DNA from: Termitomyces sp. T153
Lineage: Eukaryota; Basidiomycota; Agaricomycetes; Agaricales; Lyophyllaceae
Direction: 5' to 3'
DNA length: 64,000 nucleotides
Assembly: GCA_018296165.2 (NCBI GenBank)
Contig: JACKQL020000009.1
Coordinates: 806,001-870,000 of the forward strand
Below, piece by piece: positions 35,181 through 46,889 of the stretch. Position numbers and translations under genes: made by a program. The number at the start of each line of letters is the position of its first letter. Within the stretch, counting starts at the first letter, position 1. Below the pieces are notes generated by a model. That model made no database searches. It was not told the DNA's origin and saw only the letters and a program-made list of their open reading frames with translations.

Positions 35181-35525
35181 CTACATGAAACCAAGGATCA
35201 TGTCCTGCCTACCCAGGCTGGTGATGGCAAATATGGTGTGCTTTGCATGGTTCCAATAGCAGAGGACCAGATCAACCATGGAGTTGATGGTGCCTGCTTT
35301 GTTAGGCATTTCATCAACGTTGTAGACCAGAATGGGCTTGGAGAGGGGCTGTGTGGTCAGGCTGTGGTGTTTAACAAACTCCAAGTCCAGGAACAGTTCT
35401 ATTGCTCCACTATCCAGAAGAGCCATGACTCTGCAGGTTTGCTGGGTGTCTGTCATCTCAATCTCCATGTTGAGACACAGGGAATTGGCAGATGGGCCAG
35501 AAGCCATCATGTACTGTTGGGGCAT
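35181..35525 (-). pseudogene. Retropepsin region of A2
   Basis: Aspartic-protease-like domain with ALLDSGAIELFLD, where the DSG triplet is intact unlike A1, followed by LVYNVDEMPNKAG and LGRQDMILGFM. The frame stays open for 115 codons. It would process the Gag-Pol polyprotein. Confidence 0.8.
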
Positions 35526-35740
35526 TTGACATGTCCAGGTGGGGCCATGCTGACAGACCTTCAGAGGTACTGGGGAGCTCAGCAGGGGCTCCGGAGTTAG
35601 TATTTGTCTGGAGGGGAGTGTTGAGGTTTCTCTGTCTTAGAATGAAGGGCATTGGAAAAGGCAGTTTCATTTTTTATTGACAGACACAAGAACCTGTTAG
35701 CACCCAGTAACAGGAGCATACACCTTATCTGTTGCTGAAC

Positions 35741-36555
35741 TCAAAATCCTCCTCCAGCTCCAGAGGTGAGGTGCACATGCCAATCTCTGGGGTTAACTCT
35801 GGCATAGGCTTGTCCAGCAACAAAGCTTTGGTGGCATTCTTTGCAGCCAGCAGCTGCAGGAGAAGTTCCTCCTGCTCTGCCATGGAGAGCTAGCATACCT
35901 CCAGGCTCAGGGGGCAGTGCCATGCAAAGTGTCCAAGCTTCTGGCATCTCCAGCATAGCAGCAGGGCAGTGTGGAGCTGCCTGGCAGTGTCTATGCTCAT
36001 AGGGATCCCTGGTAGCAGGGGGCACACTGCAGGGATGGCTGGAGTAAAGGCTGGCATTGGACAAGCAGGTGTGGGGTGATGGAAATTGCTGATCAGAGTG
36101 GAGTGCAGCATGGAATGTGGATGGCAGAGCTTTCTCTGGATCTTCATGGGTTGCTATTGGTCCTGGGCCACCTCATACCACGATACAATCTTTTAATTGT
36201 TGGGGTGACCCTCTACCAGATTGTCAATGTGTTCCACCAGTGCAGGATGCAAGCCATCCCAGAAGGTGAGGCATAGTTGAAGGCCATCAGAGTAAGCAGC
36301 CTGCTTGACCAGAGCCCAGAACAAGTCAATATACTCATCCAGTGTATGCTTTCCTTGCCTGTATTGCTCTCTATCACATAGTGTCAAGGCTGTGGTCTTG
36401 GCAGGGTCTAATAGGAAAAACTCCACACAGAAGTTCTTTTCAAAGGCAGCCCAGTCCAGAAAACTTCCAACACCTCCAGACTGACAGAAAACTTGCAGTG
36501 CATAGGTGGAAGCACATCTAGACTTCATGTATGACAGCACCCAGGCTATTTTCAA
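35741..36555 (-). pseudogene. Gag of A2 with zinc knuckle
   Basis: 36193-36555 carries the Gag core (MKIAWVLSYMKS, FCVEFFLLDPAKT, YRQGKHTLDEYIDLFWALV). 35890-36147 carries the CCHC knuckle CWRCQKLGHFAWHC. The two pieces are in different frames. The N-terminal part up to 36960 is also present but interrupted. Confidence 0.8.
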
Positions 36556-37067
36556 TGCATCAGAGTCAAAGGTATCCCTACTGAGGTGGATATAGGTGAG
36601 GCAGGACTGCAGAAATCACTCCCCACCAGAGTGGGCACTGTTGTATGCATCTGGTAGTGTCAGACATGGAATCTGTGGCCATAGGGTCACTGGAGCTGTG
36701 GGGACAGGTGCAGAGGGAGTTGGGGCTGGTTCTGCAGCTGTGGGAGGGGCAGAGTTAGGGGTTCAGCATTTGAGCAATGCATGGAGTGATTGGGAGACAG
36801 GATCTGTTGTTTGACAAAGAGTAGAGAGTTCAGTAGTATAGTGGGTGAGAGATGATTGCGTTAATTACACCTGGGTTTCTAAGTGTAGCAGGCAAGTCCA
36901 GGCTTGATCCTGCAGGGCTGGGGCCTCTGAGGGTGTGTCTGGGTTGGCAAGCTGAGACATAGAACTCTGTGGTGTTTAATCCTGGTGAGAAAGTGATAGA
37001 TAGTGGTTTGGAGGTTCCTTATGGCTTATGAGGGGCTTCCAGACCAGTTCTAGGAGACTTGTTCTGC

Positions 37068-37445
37068 TGTAAGGGCAACCTCTGGAGTGGCGGATTGGAG
37101 TCATGCAGCTAGCAGAGGGTAATTCAAAGTATATTAGCAGAGTAGACAACGATACAATCAGTAACTAATCATCTAGCAGAGGTAAATCAGGGGAACCCAA
37201 AGAGAACAAGTCTAAGGATCCCCACTGCTCAGTGTAGCACATCAGTGGGTGGTGGAGGCATGGGAACCACTGTACAAAAGACCGGAGCTGCTCCTAACCC
37301 TAGGGCAATTATCACTGAGGTAATATAGAGAACTCTGCAGTTCTCCAGAGATCTCCAAGGTTCTAGAAAGAGCCCCAGAGATGTTGAACAAGCTGCAGAG
37401 GTGCTGGAACCAGTCACAGAGGTTAGAAATGGAAGTCCCCTGACA
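37068..37445 (-). repeat. LTR of gypsy A2
   Basis: 378 bp, TGTAAGGG...TCCCCTGACA. Homologous to the A1 LTRs with a short insertion near 37185. Confidence 0.93.
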
Positions 37446-39183
37446 GACTTAGCCATATCCATGACTGCCTTGTAGTTGGCATGCCCAAGACAGCAGTGCC
37501 AGGTCTCCAGGTTGGAGGTGTGATGGGTGGCAAAGGTGTGATATTCTGTGAGGGCTGAGTTGAGGTCTAGGGAGTAGAGATGTTGATTTGGGATGAGTGG
37601 TCCTTGTGAAATAAGTGCAGAGGTATTTCTACTAATGATTCTGATGGAAACATTGTCAAAGTGAGAGTCTAGTCCTTTCAAAACAAGGGAGCTGACTGAT
37701 ATGAGGTAGACAGTGGCATTGGAAATGTAGAGTGCATCTTCCAAGATTATATTAGCACCCTTTGCAACATGAACATGGATACTGCCAATGCCTATTGCAG
37801 CAACTGAGGAGCCTCCAAGCCCCTTGACATTTTGTGGTGAAATGGGATGTAGGGTGAGGAAATTATTATGGCAAGGGGATATGTGAACTGTGGCTCCAGA
37901 GTTAATGAGGAAGGGAATCAAATTTAAGGAGGTAATAGGTGCTCATCTAGTCTGAGAAATTGGGGAAATGTCAGCTGCCAGGATGTGATTCTCAATCAGC
38001 TTGGTATACTTGTCCCAATTGAGAATGGTTGTCCTGGGTTCCTCAAATGCCATGAAGCTGGCATGTTCCCAACACTCAGTGGAATGATCAGGTGTTAGGG
38101 CAAGCATCTGTCCTGTTGCAATTACTGCAAATGCTGTGGTTTTGGCTGGTGCAGGAAGTTGTCCAAGGTATGAAGGGTCAATGTACCACAGTTTCCCATC
38201 TAATCCAGTGATGGTGGTGAAGGACTTTGCTTGAGTTGAGCTGCTGGTTGAGGATGTGACTGGTCTCTTCTTTGAAGCTCTCTGGGTGGCTTGTGCATCA
38301 GCAACTGATTTTCCAGCCATACCCCCCCCCCCTTTTTTGAATGCAGAAGGGCTTTGTGTGACCTTGACATGATTGCTCATGTGAATTACAGTTCTTGCAG
38401 CACATTGCACCTGGTCTGTGATTATGTCTGGGCAGGTCATTGCCATAAGATTTGTTGGTCCCCCCTTTTGTGTTAAGTGCCATGGCAGTGGTGTTAGCTT
38501 TGGAATTAATGATGTTCTGTGCATTCTCTATGAGAAGGCAGATGTCAGTTGGTTTACAGGGTATCTCCTTGGTGCTATTGCTGAGGAGGGTAGAAACTGA
38601 GTTTTAAAGAGCTTTGAAGAACAAATTATTCAGGCTATACATCAGGGCAATGCAGGTGAACAGATCTGCATTGATTTCACCAATATCAAACACCAATATC
38701 AAAGGCCCTCTTTACAATGTCAGTGATCTGGCTTGCTGTGACCAGCAGGGACTCAGACTGCAAGCAGTATGAGGAAAAAGCTTCTTGTAGAAGGGAAATC
38801 TGCTTGATAGGCCCTTCCTGCTGCGTGCAGGCCTTCAAGTCTACAAAGCAGTGGTGGGCACCTTTGTCTGTGATGAGATCACAATGTTTAATGTCATCTA
38901 ATGCTGATCTCATGACTGTAACAGCAAGATGATCATTAATGTTCCAGTTGGCATGAGCATAGGGTTCTGTGTCTTTGTTGGGGCAAGGGAGTATGGGATC
39001 AAAAATGTATGCACAGATGCCATTGAGGATCATGGCATCCTTGAGTTTCTCAGACCACTGAGTGAAGTTGCTGTTGGCATGATTGTACTTGGTCCTGTTC
39101 CATTTGTGGCAAATAATGTGCTCTGGTATGGAAGGGTTTGATGAGTTGCTAGTCAGAGTAGCAGGGGGGGAAGTAGGAGACAT
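37446..39183 (-). mobile_element. Ty1/Copia element remnant
   Basis: From 39183 downwards: Copia-type Gag (HKWNRTKYNHANSNFTQWS, WNINDHLAVTVMRSAL, LLQEAFSSYCL), a zinc-knuckle region near 38340-38410 in a shifted frame (CKNC..GHTKPFC), protease-like FLINSGATVHISPCHNNF, and GAG-pre-integrase WHCCLGHANYKAVMDMAKSV. The protease site reads NSG instead of DSG, so the catalytic Asp is lost. A run of 12 C after the knuckle marks a likely slippage frameshift. Integrase and reverse transcriptase are absent beyond the A2 insertion point at 37445. Confidence 0.88.
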
Positions 39184-39800
39184 GGTCTATTGTCAGGAGG
39201 TTCATTGAAAGACAAGAGGTTAGGGAGGGACAAAGAGATCAGGTACATGATAAGATATTATATGAATCTGGATTCAAGAATGTTTGACACTTTTCAAAGT
39301 TGTTGAGCAGCAATACCCATAACCTGTTAGAATCCAGGTGTGGGACTAAGGTTGACCTAGATAGTTCAATGTAAGTTTGATGCCTCAGTGCAGTATAAAT
39401 GACTATATTGGGACTGTACCTAGATAGTTTGATGTAAGTTTGATACTATAGTACAGTCAGTATATGTGAAAATATTGTAAGGTGTGTGCTACTCACCCTC
39501 ATCCAGTATAAATGACTGAGGGTGTGTCTACAGTAGGTCCAAGTATATATACAAGAGAGACAATGGTGCATTGTCCTTGGTGCAGAAGCAATGGTGCCTG
39601 GGCCTGGCATATTGTGAAGGGTGATGCCTGGCCTGACACAATGATGAGTGTGTATAGTGTGTCATTTGCTGTCCAAGACCCTAAGGGGTTCCTATGGCAG
39701 AGTTTATACTGGTGCATTGTCCAAGTATGTATGCCAGATGCAATGAATGGGCCCTCAGCTCATTTGTTGGCAATACCATTATTGTGAATTATGTGTAGTA
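39184..39800. other. Possible Copia LTR region with direct repeats
   Basis: It lies upstream of the Copia Gag, where the 5' LTR is expected. It holds two near-identical 26-bp direct repeats (39356-39381 and 39419-39444, CCTAGATAGTT...GTAAGTTTGAT). I could not fix both LTR ends because the partner LTR is missing. Confidence 0.35.
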
Positions 39801-40359
39801 GTTCACCCTGCCTGTTTGTCTATTTGCAAAGACACAGCTTCCTCACTACTCATAATATCAGCCCAGTGCTTGGATACAATGTTACTCATATTAATTGAGC
39901 CACTTTTTCTGGCTTTGGGGGTGACAGCATCTGTTGCCTCTGAGCTGGCAGTAGTGAAGGCAGAGGCCTCTTTGTGAGAGTACAGTTCCATGGACTCTTT
40001 AGTAGTCATGGCCTGAGATGGGCATGACTGGTGCTGCAGATAGGCTGGGGGACATTGCTGCTGCTGACAAGAGCCTCAGTTTGGGCTGCAACCAGGTGAG
40101 TGGAGCCTGAGGAGGGCTCCTCTGCTGCAGCCAAGGAGGCATTCACCACCTCTGCCAGTCATTGCAGAAGGTGAGTAAAGATGGCCAATTCCCCATAGTG
40201 CAGCCATCCAGAGGCATGCAATAGGAAGTGGCCACAGCTCTTGTGGATTTGCAGGAGCACTTCCAAGTGCTCCTGATCATCAGCAGTGGGCTCCAATAAG
40301 GAAAAATTTGTGGACAAAAAAATAATGGCTAAGGGAAGAGGTTTGCCTATAAGCCCAAG

Positions 40360-43300
40360 TCAATGATGGGATTCATTGTCAATCTGCATGAACAGAACAG
40401 TGTGCAGTGCACTCCCAGACCAGTAGTAATCCAAAAAGCATATACTGTAGGTATACATGTTCACACACATTGGAGGAATGTGGTTGGTGAGGAGGTGAAA
40501 AATTACCTCCATTTTGCTGAAATTGTTGATGTAAATAGGCTGGATATTCAGCATATGCAGTGTGAAAGTATAGGAAGTGAAGGGAGTGAACTCTCCTATC
40601 TCCCAGTGGTAATTGTCAACTGTGTCTCTATAGAGGCAGGGCTGAGCTACAATCATAGCAAACAGCTGCATGTTGGCTGTTTGTGTGTGTAGCATAGTTG
40701 GAGCCAGTGCCTGACCCAATACATATCCAAAGACCATTTATGGGTCTATGCACAATGAGGATCCAATGGCCACACCTGAGTACAGTTTATGAGGATCTGG
40801 GTGGCTGTGGTGCAGAATGGCCTAGCATGGCCAACAAGCAAGAGAGCAGGGGGACCAGTATCCAATGGCAGTCTTTCTTTGGTAGCAGAGTCTCTAACTC
40901 TAGAAGGGTCAGCTCCATGATTTTATGCATGATGCAATCCCTCTTGTAAAGGAGATCTGGTGGAACTCCTGTAACAGGAGAGCAGTGTGTATCTGCTCCT
41001 GCATGGTAATGTGAGCATGTTGCTTACAGAGAATTCACTGCATCATCCATAGCTTCTCTGGATTCATGGGCATCCCTTGAGGAGCTCATTAGTACAGCTT
41101 CTCATAGTGCAGGGATAAATGTGCTCATATAGGCAAAGAGCACCCCATTGCTGACAAAGACAGCATTGGTCATTGGCAACCAATAGTAGATGGGGTGCAA
41201 CATACCCTGGAAGTTATTGCGGCACTCATAGCACCCATGCACCAACATTGTTTTCTATTAGGCATTCTATCATTCAACTGCTTGAGGTCCATCTTGGACC
41301 TCTCAGCATCAATAGCTACTAGCCACTGGGTGTTAGCATTGTGTTTTTTTTTTCATCTTATGACAATGCATAGCATTGTTATCACCCAAGTCTGAGTTGC
41401 TTTTGAAGATTTATCTCTTGAACACTGCAACATTGTCCTCATTGTTGCTTCTCACATCTGACACAGCCATTGTACTAGCTGCAGCCTGAGAGGCTTGCAC
41501 TTGAGTGACAAAGAAATCTTTGTCATGAGGATTCTAATGCACTGTTGGAACATGCATGTGGGACAGGAGGGTGAGATTGTGTAGGTCCTTGGCTTGAAGA
41601 CCTTGATTGTCCCTTCTCTTGCACACATAGGCACATTTGCTGGAAAGGTCACTGGAGTAGCAACAATCCATAGGGTTTTCAGCTGTTTTGATTGCAGGAT
41701 GCAATGTGACTGGCTTCACAGAGCCAGCCTTAGCAGTTGCTGGCTTAGAGGAGCCAGCTGTGGCAGTGGGTGCTCCAAAGTCAGGGCACATAGTGGGGAC
41801 TATGTCATGTGCCCTCTGAGTCAAGGAACCCTTGACAAACACAGAAGGCTTGGTACATGCCTTCTTTGTCTCTGGAAGTTGAGGGAGGGGACACTACCTG
41901 CCCAGTGCTGATTAAAAGAGGTCTGACTGGGCCTTGTTATTTTGGTTCCCAACAGTCCCAAGTTGATTCTGAACTTGAAATAGTGTGAGTTGTACTACTG
42001 AATTTTCAAGGACATTGGCTCCAACCTCCTCTGGCACTGCAGCATCATGCAGCCACTGAAGCAGGTGAGCAATCTGCTCATCTGATGATGTAGAGGCCTT
42101 GGGCTCTTTACCTTTGTCCTTACCCTTCTCCTTGGCAGAGAAGTGTTGCTTGACTGTTTTCCAGTCAGTTGACAAGGAGAAATCACTCTCTTTTGCCAGT
42201 GCAGATGGTGATGTTGCAGTTGCCTTCCCTTTGCTCTTGTCTTTAGTAGGGGCAGCCACTGGACACTCCAGCCTACTTGATGATGAAGAAGAGGCATTTT
42301 TTGAGGGTGGCAGAGGTGGATATGACTGCTGGGGAGGGGCCAATGACTTCATCAGTGCTGTAAAGGATACTAGTCTGTTAGTCCACCTCCATAGCCTTTA
42401 ATGAAGGTGGAGCAGGGACCAAAAATCTCTACTTGTGTCTGTAAGAGGATGATCCATACTGTGGGTAAATCCAACAAGAGCAGGCCATCACAAGAACTGA
42501 GTGAGAATTGAGAGGCATGGAGGCAGCTGAAAGTTGGGCATGGAGGCAGCCAAGAGTTGGTCAGAGGGTGAGCATAGTGAGCTAAGCTAGGATAGTGCTG
42601 GGGGATCTTACAGTCATGCTAGTGAATAAACCCAGAAGCAATGCTATTGTCTAAACTGGGGATATCCTATCTCCAGATCTGCCTAAATACTACAAGGCTA
42701 CTAAATGACTAAGTATCTATTACTAAGCCAGAGGCTGCTGACTACAGCTTATATGACAAAGCAGAGGCCAATGACTATGAACTATTAACTAATTGGGTCT
42801 GGTAGTTTGACAATAATACACCATGTGACAGGTATAATATATCCATTGGGCATGGGAGCCAAGATGGTGAGGGAGTAAAAAGGGACCAGGTGGTCTGGAG
42901 GTTGGCTAGATAGAGGTGCCAATCCTCACAGACTAAGCTAGGAAAGAGTGGGATGGTCCAAAGACCAGTCCCCTTTACAGTGTTGATATTGTGGCAGGTC
43001 ATCATTGATCTGCCATGCCTATTGCTCAGCTGAGTCCAGTGACTGGCACTGGGGCCACAGAGAATTGTGGCACCATGTACTGTTGGAACTCCTGTGGCCA
43101 CACAGGCTGTGTGGCCACAGGATATTCAAAGTTCATTGGTGGAGGCACTTTTAGTTGCCCATGCCCTCTTCTCATTCTGCTGTGCTGTGGGAGGACATGG
43201 TGTTCCTGCATTGGCAACTGCTGCATTGCTACAGCATGACTCAGTGGAGCCATATCTTCTGGCATTGTTTCCATGGGCATTGTATTCCTTGGGTCCTTCT

Positions 43301-43586
43301 CATTGCTGGGAGCATTATGTCCCCTGGCACTAGTCTTCTTCCTAGGAGTGCTATACTCCCCAGGACTCTTCCTCCCCTTAAGCTCTGTCCAGAGCTCAAC
43401 ATGTATGTTGGTGGACTTGTGTCTGCCTATCCAGGCAATTTTTTTTACTTGCCCATTGGGCAAGGTGTCTCTTTGCTGGTGTTGGCAATTGGCACCAACT
43501 GGTAGTAGAAGACAAAGAGTGGTTGAGTTCCTGGCCAGCCAAAAAAAATTGGCTGACATAATCACTGATGGCTGCCAGCTTAGCAA
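40360..43586 (-). pseudogene. Family-B companion coding region (B2)
   Basis: Separate open pieces at 43026-43586, 41912-42352, 41534-41842 and 40360-40737. The first has a Lys/Arg-rich, Pro/Met-rich composition. The second has a long Ser run (NASSSSSSRLE) and a KEKGKDKGKEPKAS basic stretch. The third is Ala/Lys/Pro-rich. The last is different, with a compact aromatic-rich sequence (YWSGSALHTVLFMQIDN) that looks like a folded domain. I recognise no family. Stops and one solo LTR (42440-42979) break it. Confidence 0.45.
42440..42979. mobile_element. Solo LTR of family D (copy 1)
   Basis: 540 bp from TGTAAGAGG to CCTTTACA. The flanks GTGTC (42435-42439) and GTGTT (42980-42984) are a 5-bp duplication with one change. 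It interrupts the companion region of B2 at a point where B1 is continuous. Confidence 0.85.
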
Positions 43587-44613
43587 CCCCCCCAGCTTCT
43601 GGACTTAGTGAATTTGACTTGTATCTTCTAGCCAGCTATGCAGGGCACCATATGTCCTGCACCTCCAAATACTGGTCAAGAGTCTCTAGGTCCTTGCAAG
43701 TAGTGAATGACTCCCATGTGGCATCCCCCAAGCTCCCCTAAACCTCAAACTCAAGGTTTGCTCCCTCCAGCAATGACCTATCAGGTCATCAACAAATCAT
43801 TTCTGATTGTTTGGCATGCCAAAGTCATATGGCTCTAGTGTTGCATAATTGAGAAACAGTACATTGTTACTGGCCTTTTATGGATTGTAGCAGTGATACA
43901 TAGAACTTAGGATGGATCCTTGGCAGTGATACTCATGGGCTTCCTCCACTCCTGAAGTGGGAAATCATCCACCATGTTGTGGAGGCATTGAAAACCTCTG
44001 CAGCCATCTCTTGAGGAGGGTGTTGTTCCCTCCTATCAATCATTTGTTCCACTGATGTTGAATCTGCATCTTTGTCCCCATCATCATGAGAAGGACCATC
44101 TGGTCCTCCTGGATTCCAGAGACCCTCTTCTAGGGACAGTAGTTCCCATCCAGGCCCTCCACCACCACCATCTGGGACCATTGGTCTCCAATGCAACATA
44201 GGAGGTGGAGTGGGACTTGGATCACTTTCTGGAGATCCTTGTCCCAGGTCTCTGCTACCTCCACCTGGGTGGCCTGGCCTACTTGGAGGGTTACTCCTTC
44301 TCTTGCCTGCCTGCCCAGAATGCACAACAGAGCCAAAGCTAATCCCAGCACATATAACTTCCACTGAGGAGCAGCTGTTGTGCTCCTTGATTTTTACTGG
44401 CTGCATACATTCAGGTAGAATGTACCCTTCAGGTCATGTATTGTAGGTGGTGTTCCCTTGGAACACTACTCTTTGATCATCTACAAAGGACTGCCCAAAG
44501 TCCTCCAAGTTACCATTATGAAATTGCTGTAAAGCAATTTGATCTTCCCAGGTCAAGGCCCTCCAAGTAGGCCCAGTGAGTCTACACTGCACCACAGCGT
44601 GCTTGACTGTAAT

Positions 44614-45183
44614 TGTAAGGGGATGTTGGCCATGGATGGTCCAAGCCAAGCCCACCACTTATGTTCTGACACTCCAGGCCCACCACTTATGTCCTGACAC
44701 TCCAGTCAAGAGGCAAGTGATGAGCAGGCCAGCCAGAGGCATGGCAGGCAAGAAGTGGACATCCAACAAGAGGCAAAGGCAGAAGACAGGACCCAAGCTT
44801 ATAGTTCCACTAGTGAATAAACCTGAAAGCAATGCTATTGTTCAGACTGGGGATATCCTATCCCCAGGTCCACCTAAATACTACAAGGCTGCTAAATGAC
44901 TAAATACTTATGACTAAGCTGGAGGCTGCTGACTACAGCCTATATGATAAAGCAAAGGCCAATGACTATGAACTATTGACTAATTGGGTCCAGTAGTAGA
45001 AGAATCAAAAGTCAACAATAATATACCATGTGCCAGGTATGATATATCCATTGGGCATGGGAGCCAAGACAGTGAGGGAGTAAGAAGGGGCCAGGTAGTC
45101 CAGAGGTCAGCTAAAGAGAGGTACCAATCTCCATGGACTAAGCTAGGCAAGAGTGAGACAGTCTGGAGACTAGTCCCCTTACA
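44614..45183. mobile_element. Solo LTR of family D (copy 2)
   Basis: 570 bp from TGTAAGGGG to CCCTTACA, with the exact 5-bp duplication GTAAT on both sides (44609-44613 and 45184-45188). It matches copy 1 over most of its length. It contains a 28-bp tandem duplication at 44651-44705 (CCCACCACTTATGT...) not seen in copy 1. Confidence 0.9.
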
Positions 45184-45670
45184 GTAATGACCAATCCAGC
45201 CTCAGTCAATGCCAGGTTGGTTACCACCAACATGCCCACCATAGCCATCTCTGATGGTCTACTGCAGCCTGCTTTGATGCATAATCCCACAGCATTTCAC
45301 CTGGCTACTGTGGTGCTTGCAGTATGGTCAATGCCTCATTGACCAGGGAAAGGGGGAGTAACAAATCAACCCCTACAAATGGTGATTGGACCTAGTGAGG
45401 ATATCTGGGATCCTCACAGCTTCTTTTGCTAGAGGTAGTCCACTACTTCCCTGCACCAGAAAGATCATATAAAGTTCCATGAACTTTACTGGGTCAGTTG
45501 AAATGATCTCATCTCCTAGTGACTGTTGGATTGCTATATGGTTAGCTACTCTCATAGCTAGATGCTGTTCCATTGAGGCCTCAGTGACCTCAACCTGGCT
45601 CTGCCAGAACACTAGCACCCTCCAATGGAGGATGTCATCTGGGTTAGCCTCACTATCAGTATCCAAGGTG

Positions 45671-46657
45671 TCACTGACATCCTCTGGAATTGTTTCTATC
45701 TGGAATTGTTTCTATGAATGCTGATGGTCCAGCTGCCCTTGTGCTCAGGGAGGGCCTAATTCATGATTGTACAGGGTCTCATGCCCTATGAGACTTGCTG
45801 GCAGTATTCTTCATTGGAGTAACCAATGAGGGAGACTCCTGACATTCTCCCATGGTCACTGAGAAGGATCTAAGACCTTCCACCTGCAATACTGTGGGTG
45901 TGTAAAAGGGATTTTTTCCCTTGCTTGCTGTCACCACTGCTCCTTCTGGCTCTAGCTTTGAGTATAACCTGACAGAGGGCACTTGAGCCCTCAGTGGTGG
46001 CACCTCCAGGCCCAGCTACAGTTGGTCAGATGGGAGTGGCTGCTAGCAGTCCTCCTGGCATCACACCACTTTCTCTCCTCTTCTAAACATCCTTTTCAGT
46101 TATCAATCTTTGTCAATTTCAGAACAGACCAGTGGTCAAGACTTGTGATGTTAACATCCCCCAAAGTTTATTTCCATCAATTTTTCTCCTGACCAATCAT
46201 ATCTTCTCCCCATCTTTTGGATCTCCAATTCTTCATCCACTTGTAGCCTGTCCTTCATCCATTGATTTCTTTTCTCTACTCTATCCAATAGTTCTTTCTT
46301 CACATCTTTTCTTCTGTAATTACCTTTTCCTTTACTTTCTCACTTTTTGATTCCAACTATTCTCATTTTTTCTTTTGTATACTTCCTCTCCACTTTCGAT
46401 CGCTCAACTTTGACTCCAATCCTGGCAATTCCACATTTTTTGTCTTTTTTCTTCAAGCTTGTTTCTTCTACCACAGCTGGGGACAAGTGTCCAACAATAA
46501 CACTATTGTTGCAGACCAATCATTCTAGGTCATCAAATTGGTTTGGTTTTGCATGTCTTGTCTACATCTTCTCATGTCCTTTCAGCTATTGTCATTACCA
46601 GTTGATGCCGCTCCACAAGAATACAAGCTAGTCAAACTTATCAGCTGCAAGAGGGTC
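45671..46657. other. Retroelement edge and pyrimidine-rich tract
   Basis: No gene recognised. About 46075-46480 is strongly biased to C and T on the + strand (CTTCTCTTTTCTTC-like), which might be promoter-associated or a decayed LTR R region. Confidence 0.4.
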
Positions 46658-46772
46658 TTGGACGGTGACAATATCATGATGAGTAACTGGAATGGCACTA
46701 TCATTGGCCCAGGCCACGTATGTGCTTTTTTCAACAGACTGTGCATGAAAATCGCATCTACAGCCTCGAGTA
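46658..46772 (+). pseudogene. Relic of a ubiquitin-conjugating enzyme variant (UEV/Mms2-like)
   Basis: DGDNIMMSNWNGTIIGPGH (46661-46717) followed after a 20-bp GT..AG gap by TVHENRIYSLE (46738-46769) matches the conserved core of Mms2/Uev1 proteins, the inactive E2 partners of Ubc13. The remaining gap is too short to be a working intron. The N-terminal helix and the whole C-terminal half are missing. Retroelement sequence lies upstream and the kinesin promoter downstream. It is a remnant of a gene that once neighboured the kinesin. Confidence 0.75.
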
Positions 46773-46820
46773 GACCTCGAGTGAGCACTACAGTACTATA
46801 CGCGCACAAGGAAACGCGCC

Positions 46821-46826
46821 CACGTG
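46821..46826. promoter_or_regulatory. E-box in kinesin promoter
   Basis: CACGTG about 65 bp upstream of the kinesin start codon. Motif only. Confidence 0.3.
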
Positions 46827-46889
46827 ACATTCACGCTGGTTGAAAGTTGAAGTTGAGCTTGAAACTGTTGGTTACAATCAAGCCACCTG

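Larger units (their letters stand above)
33700..37445 (-). mobile_element. Truncated gypsy element A2 (same family as A1)
   Basis: It keeps the 5' LTR (37068-37445), gag, protease and reverse transcriptase, then breaks off inside RNase H at about 33700. Integrase, chromodomain and 3' LTR are lost. Order and wording of the domains match A1 throughout. It sits in a Copia element: sequence resumes within a Copia GAG-pre-integrase domain right after the LTR, so A2 inserted into the Copia copy. The target duplication cannot be checked because the other end is gone. Confidence 0.9.
39801..45670 (-). mobile_element. Family-B chromovirus copy B2, rearranged
   Basis: Reverse-oriented relative of B1. 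43930-43640 matches the chromodomain-tail region, 43586-42980 and 42352-41912 match the left companion part, and 41842-40930 matches the right part. 40930-39800 extends further than B1. Reverse transcriptase and integrase are missing, so an internal deletion joined upstream sequence (44658-43933, Pro/Gly-rich) to the chromodomain tail. Two solo LTRs of family D sit in it. The outer limits are approximate. Confidence 0.6.

Noticed and set aside
42440..45183. A 2.7 kb LTR retrotransposon bounded by two similar repeats
   Set aside because: Each repeat has its own target duplication, so they are two solo LTRs.
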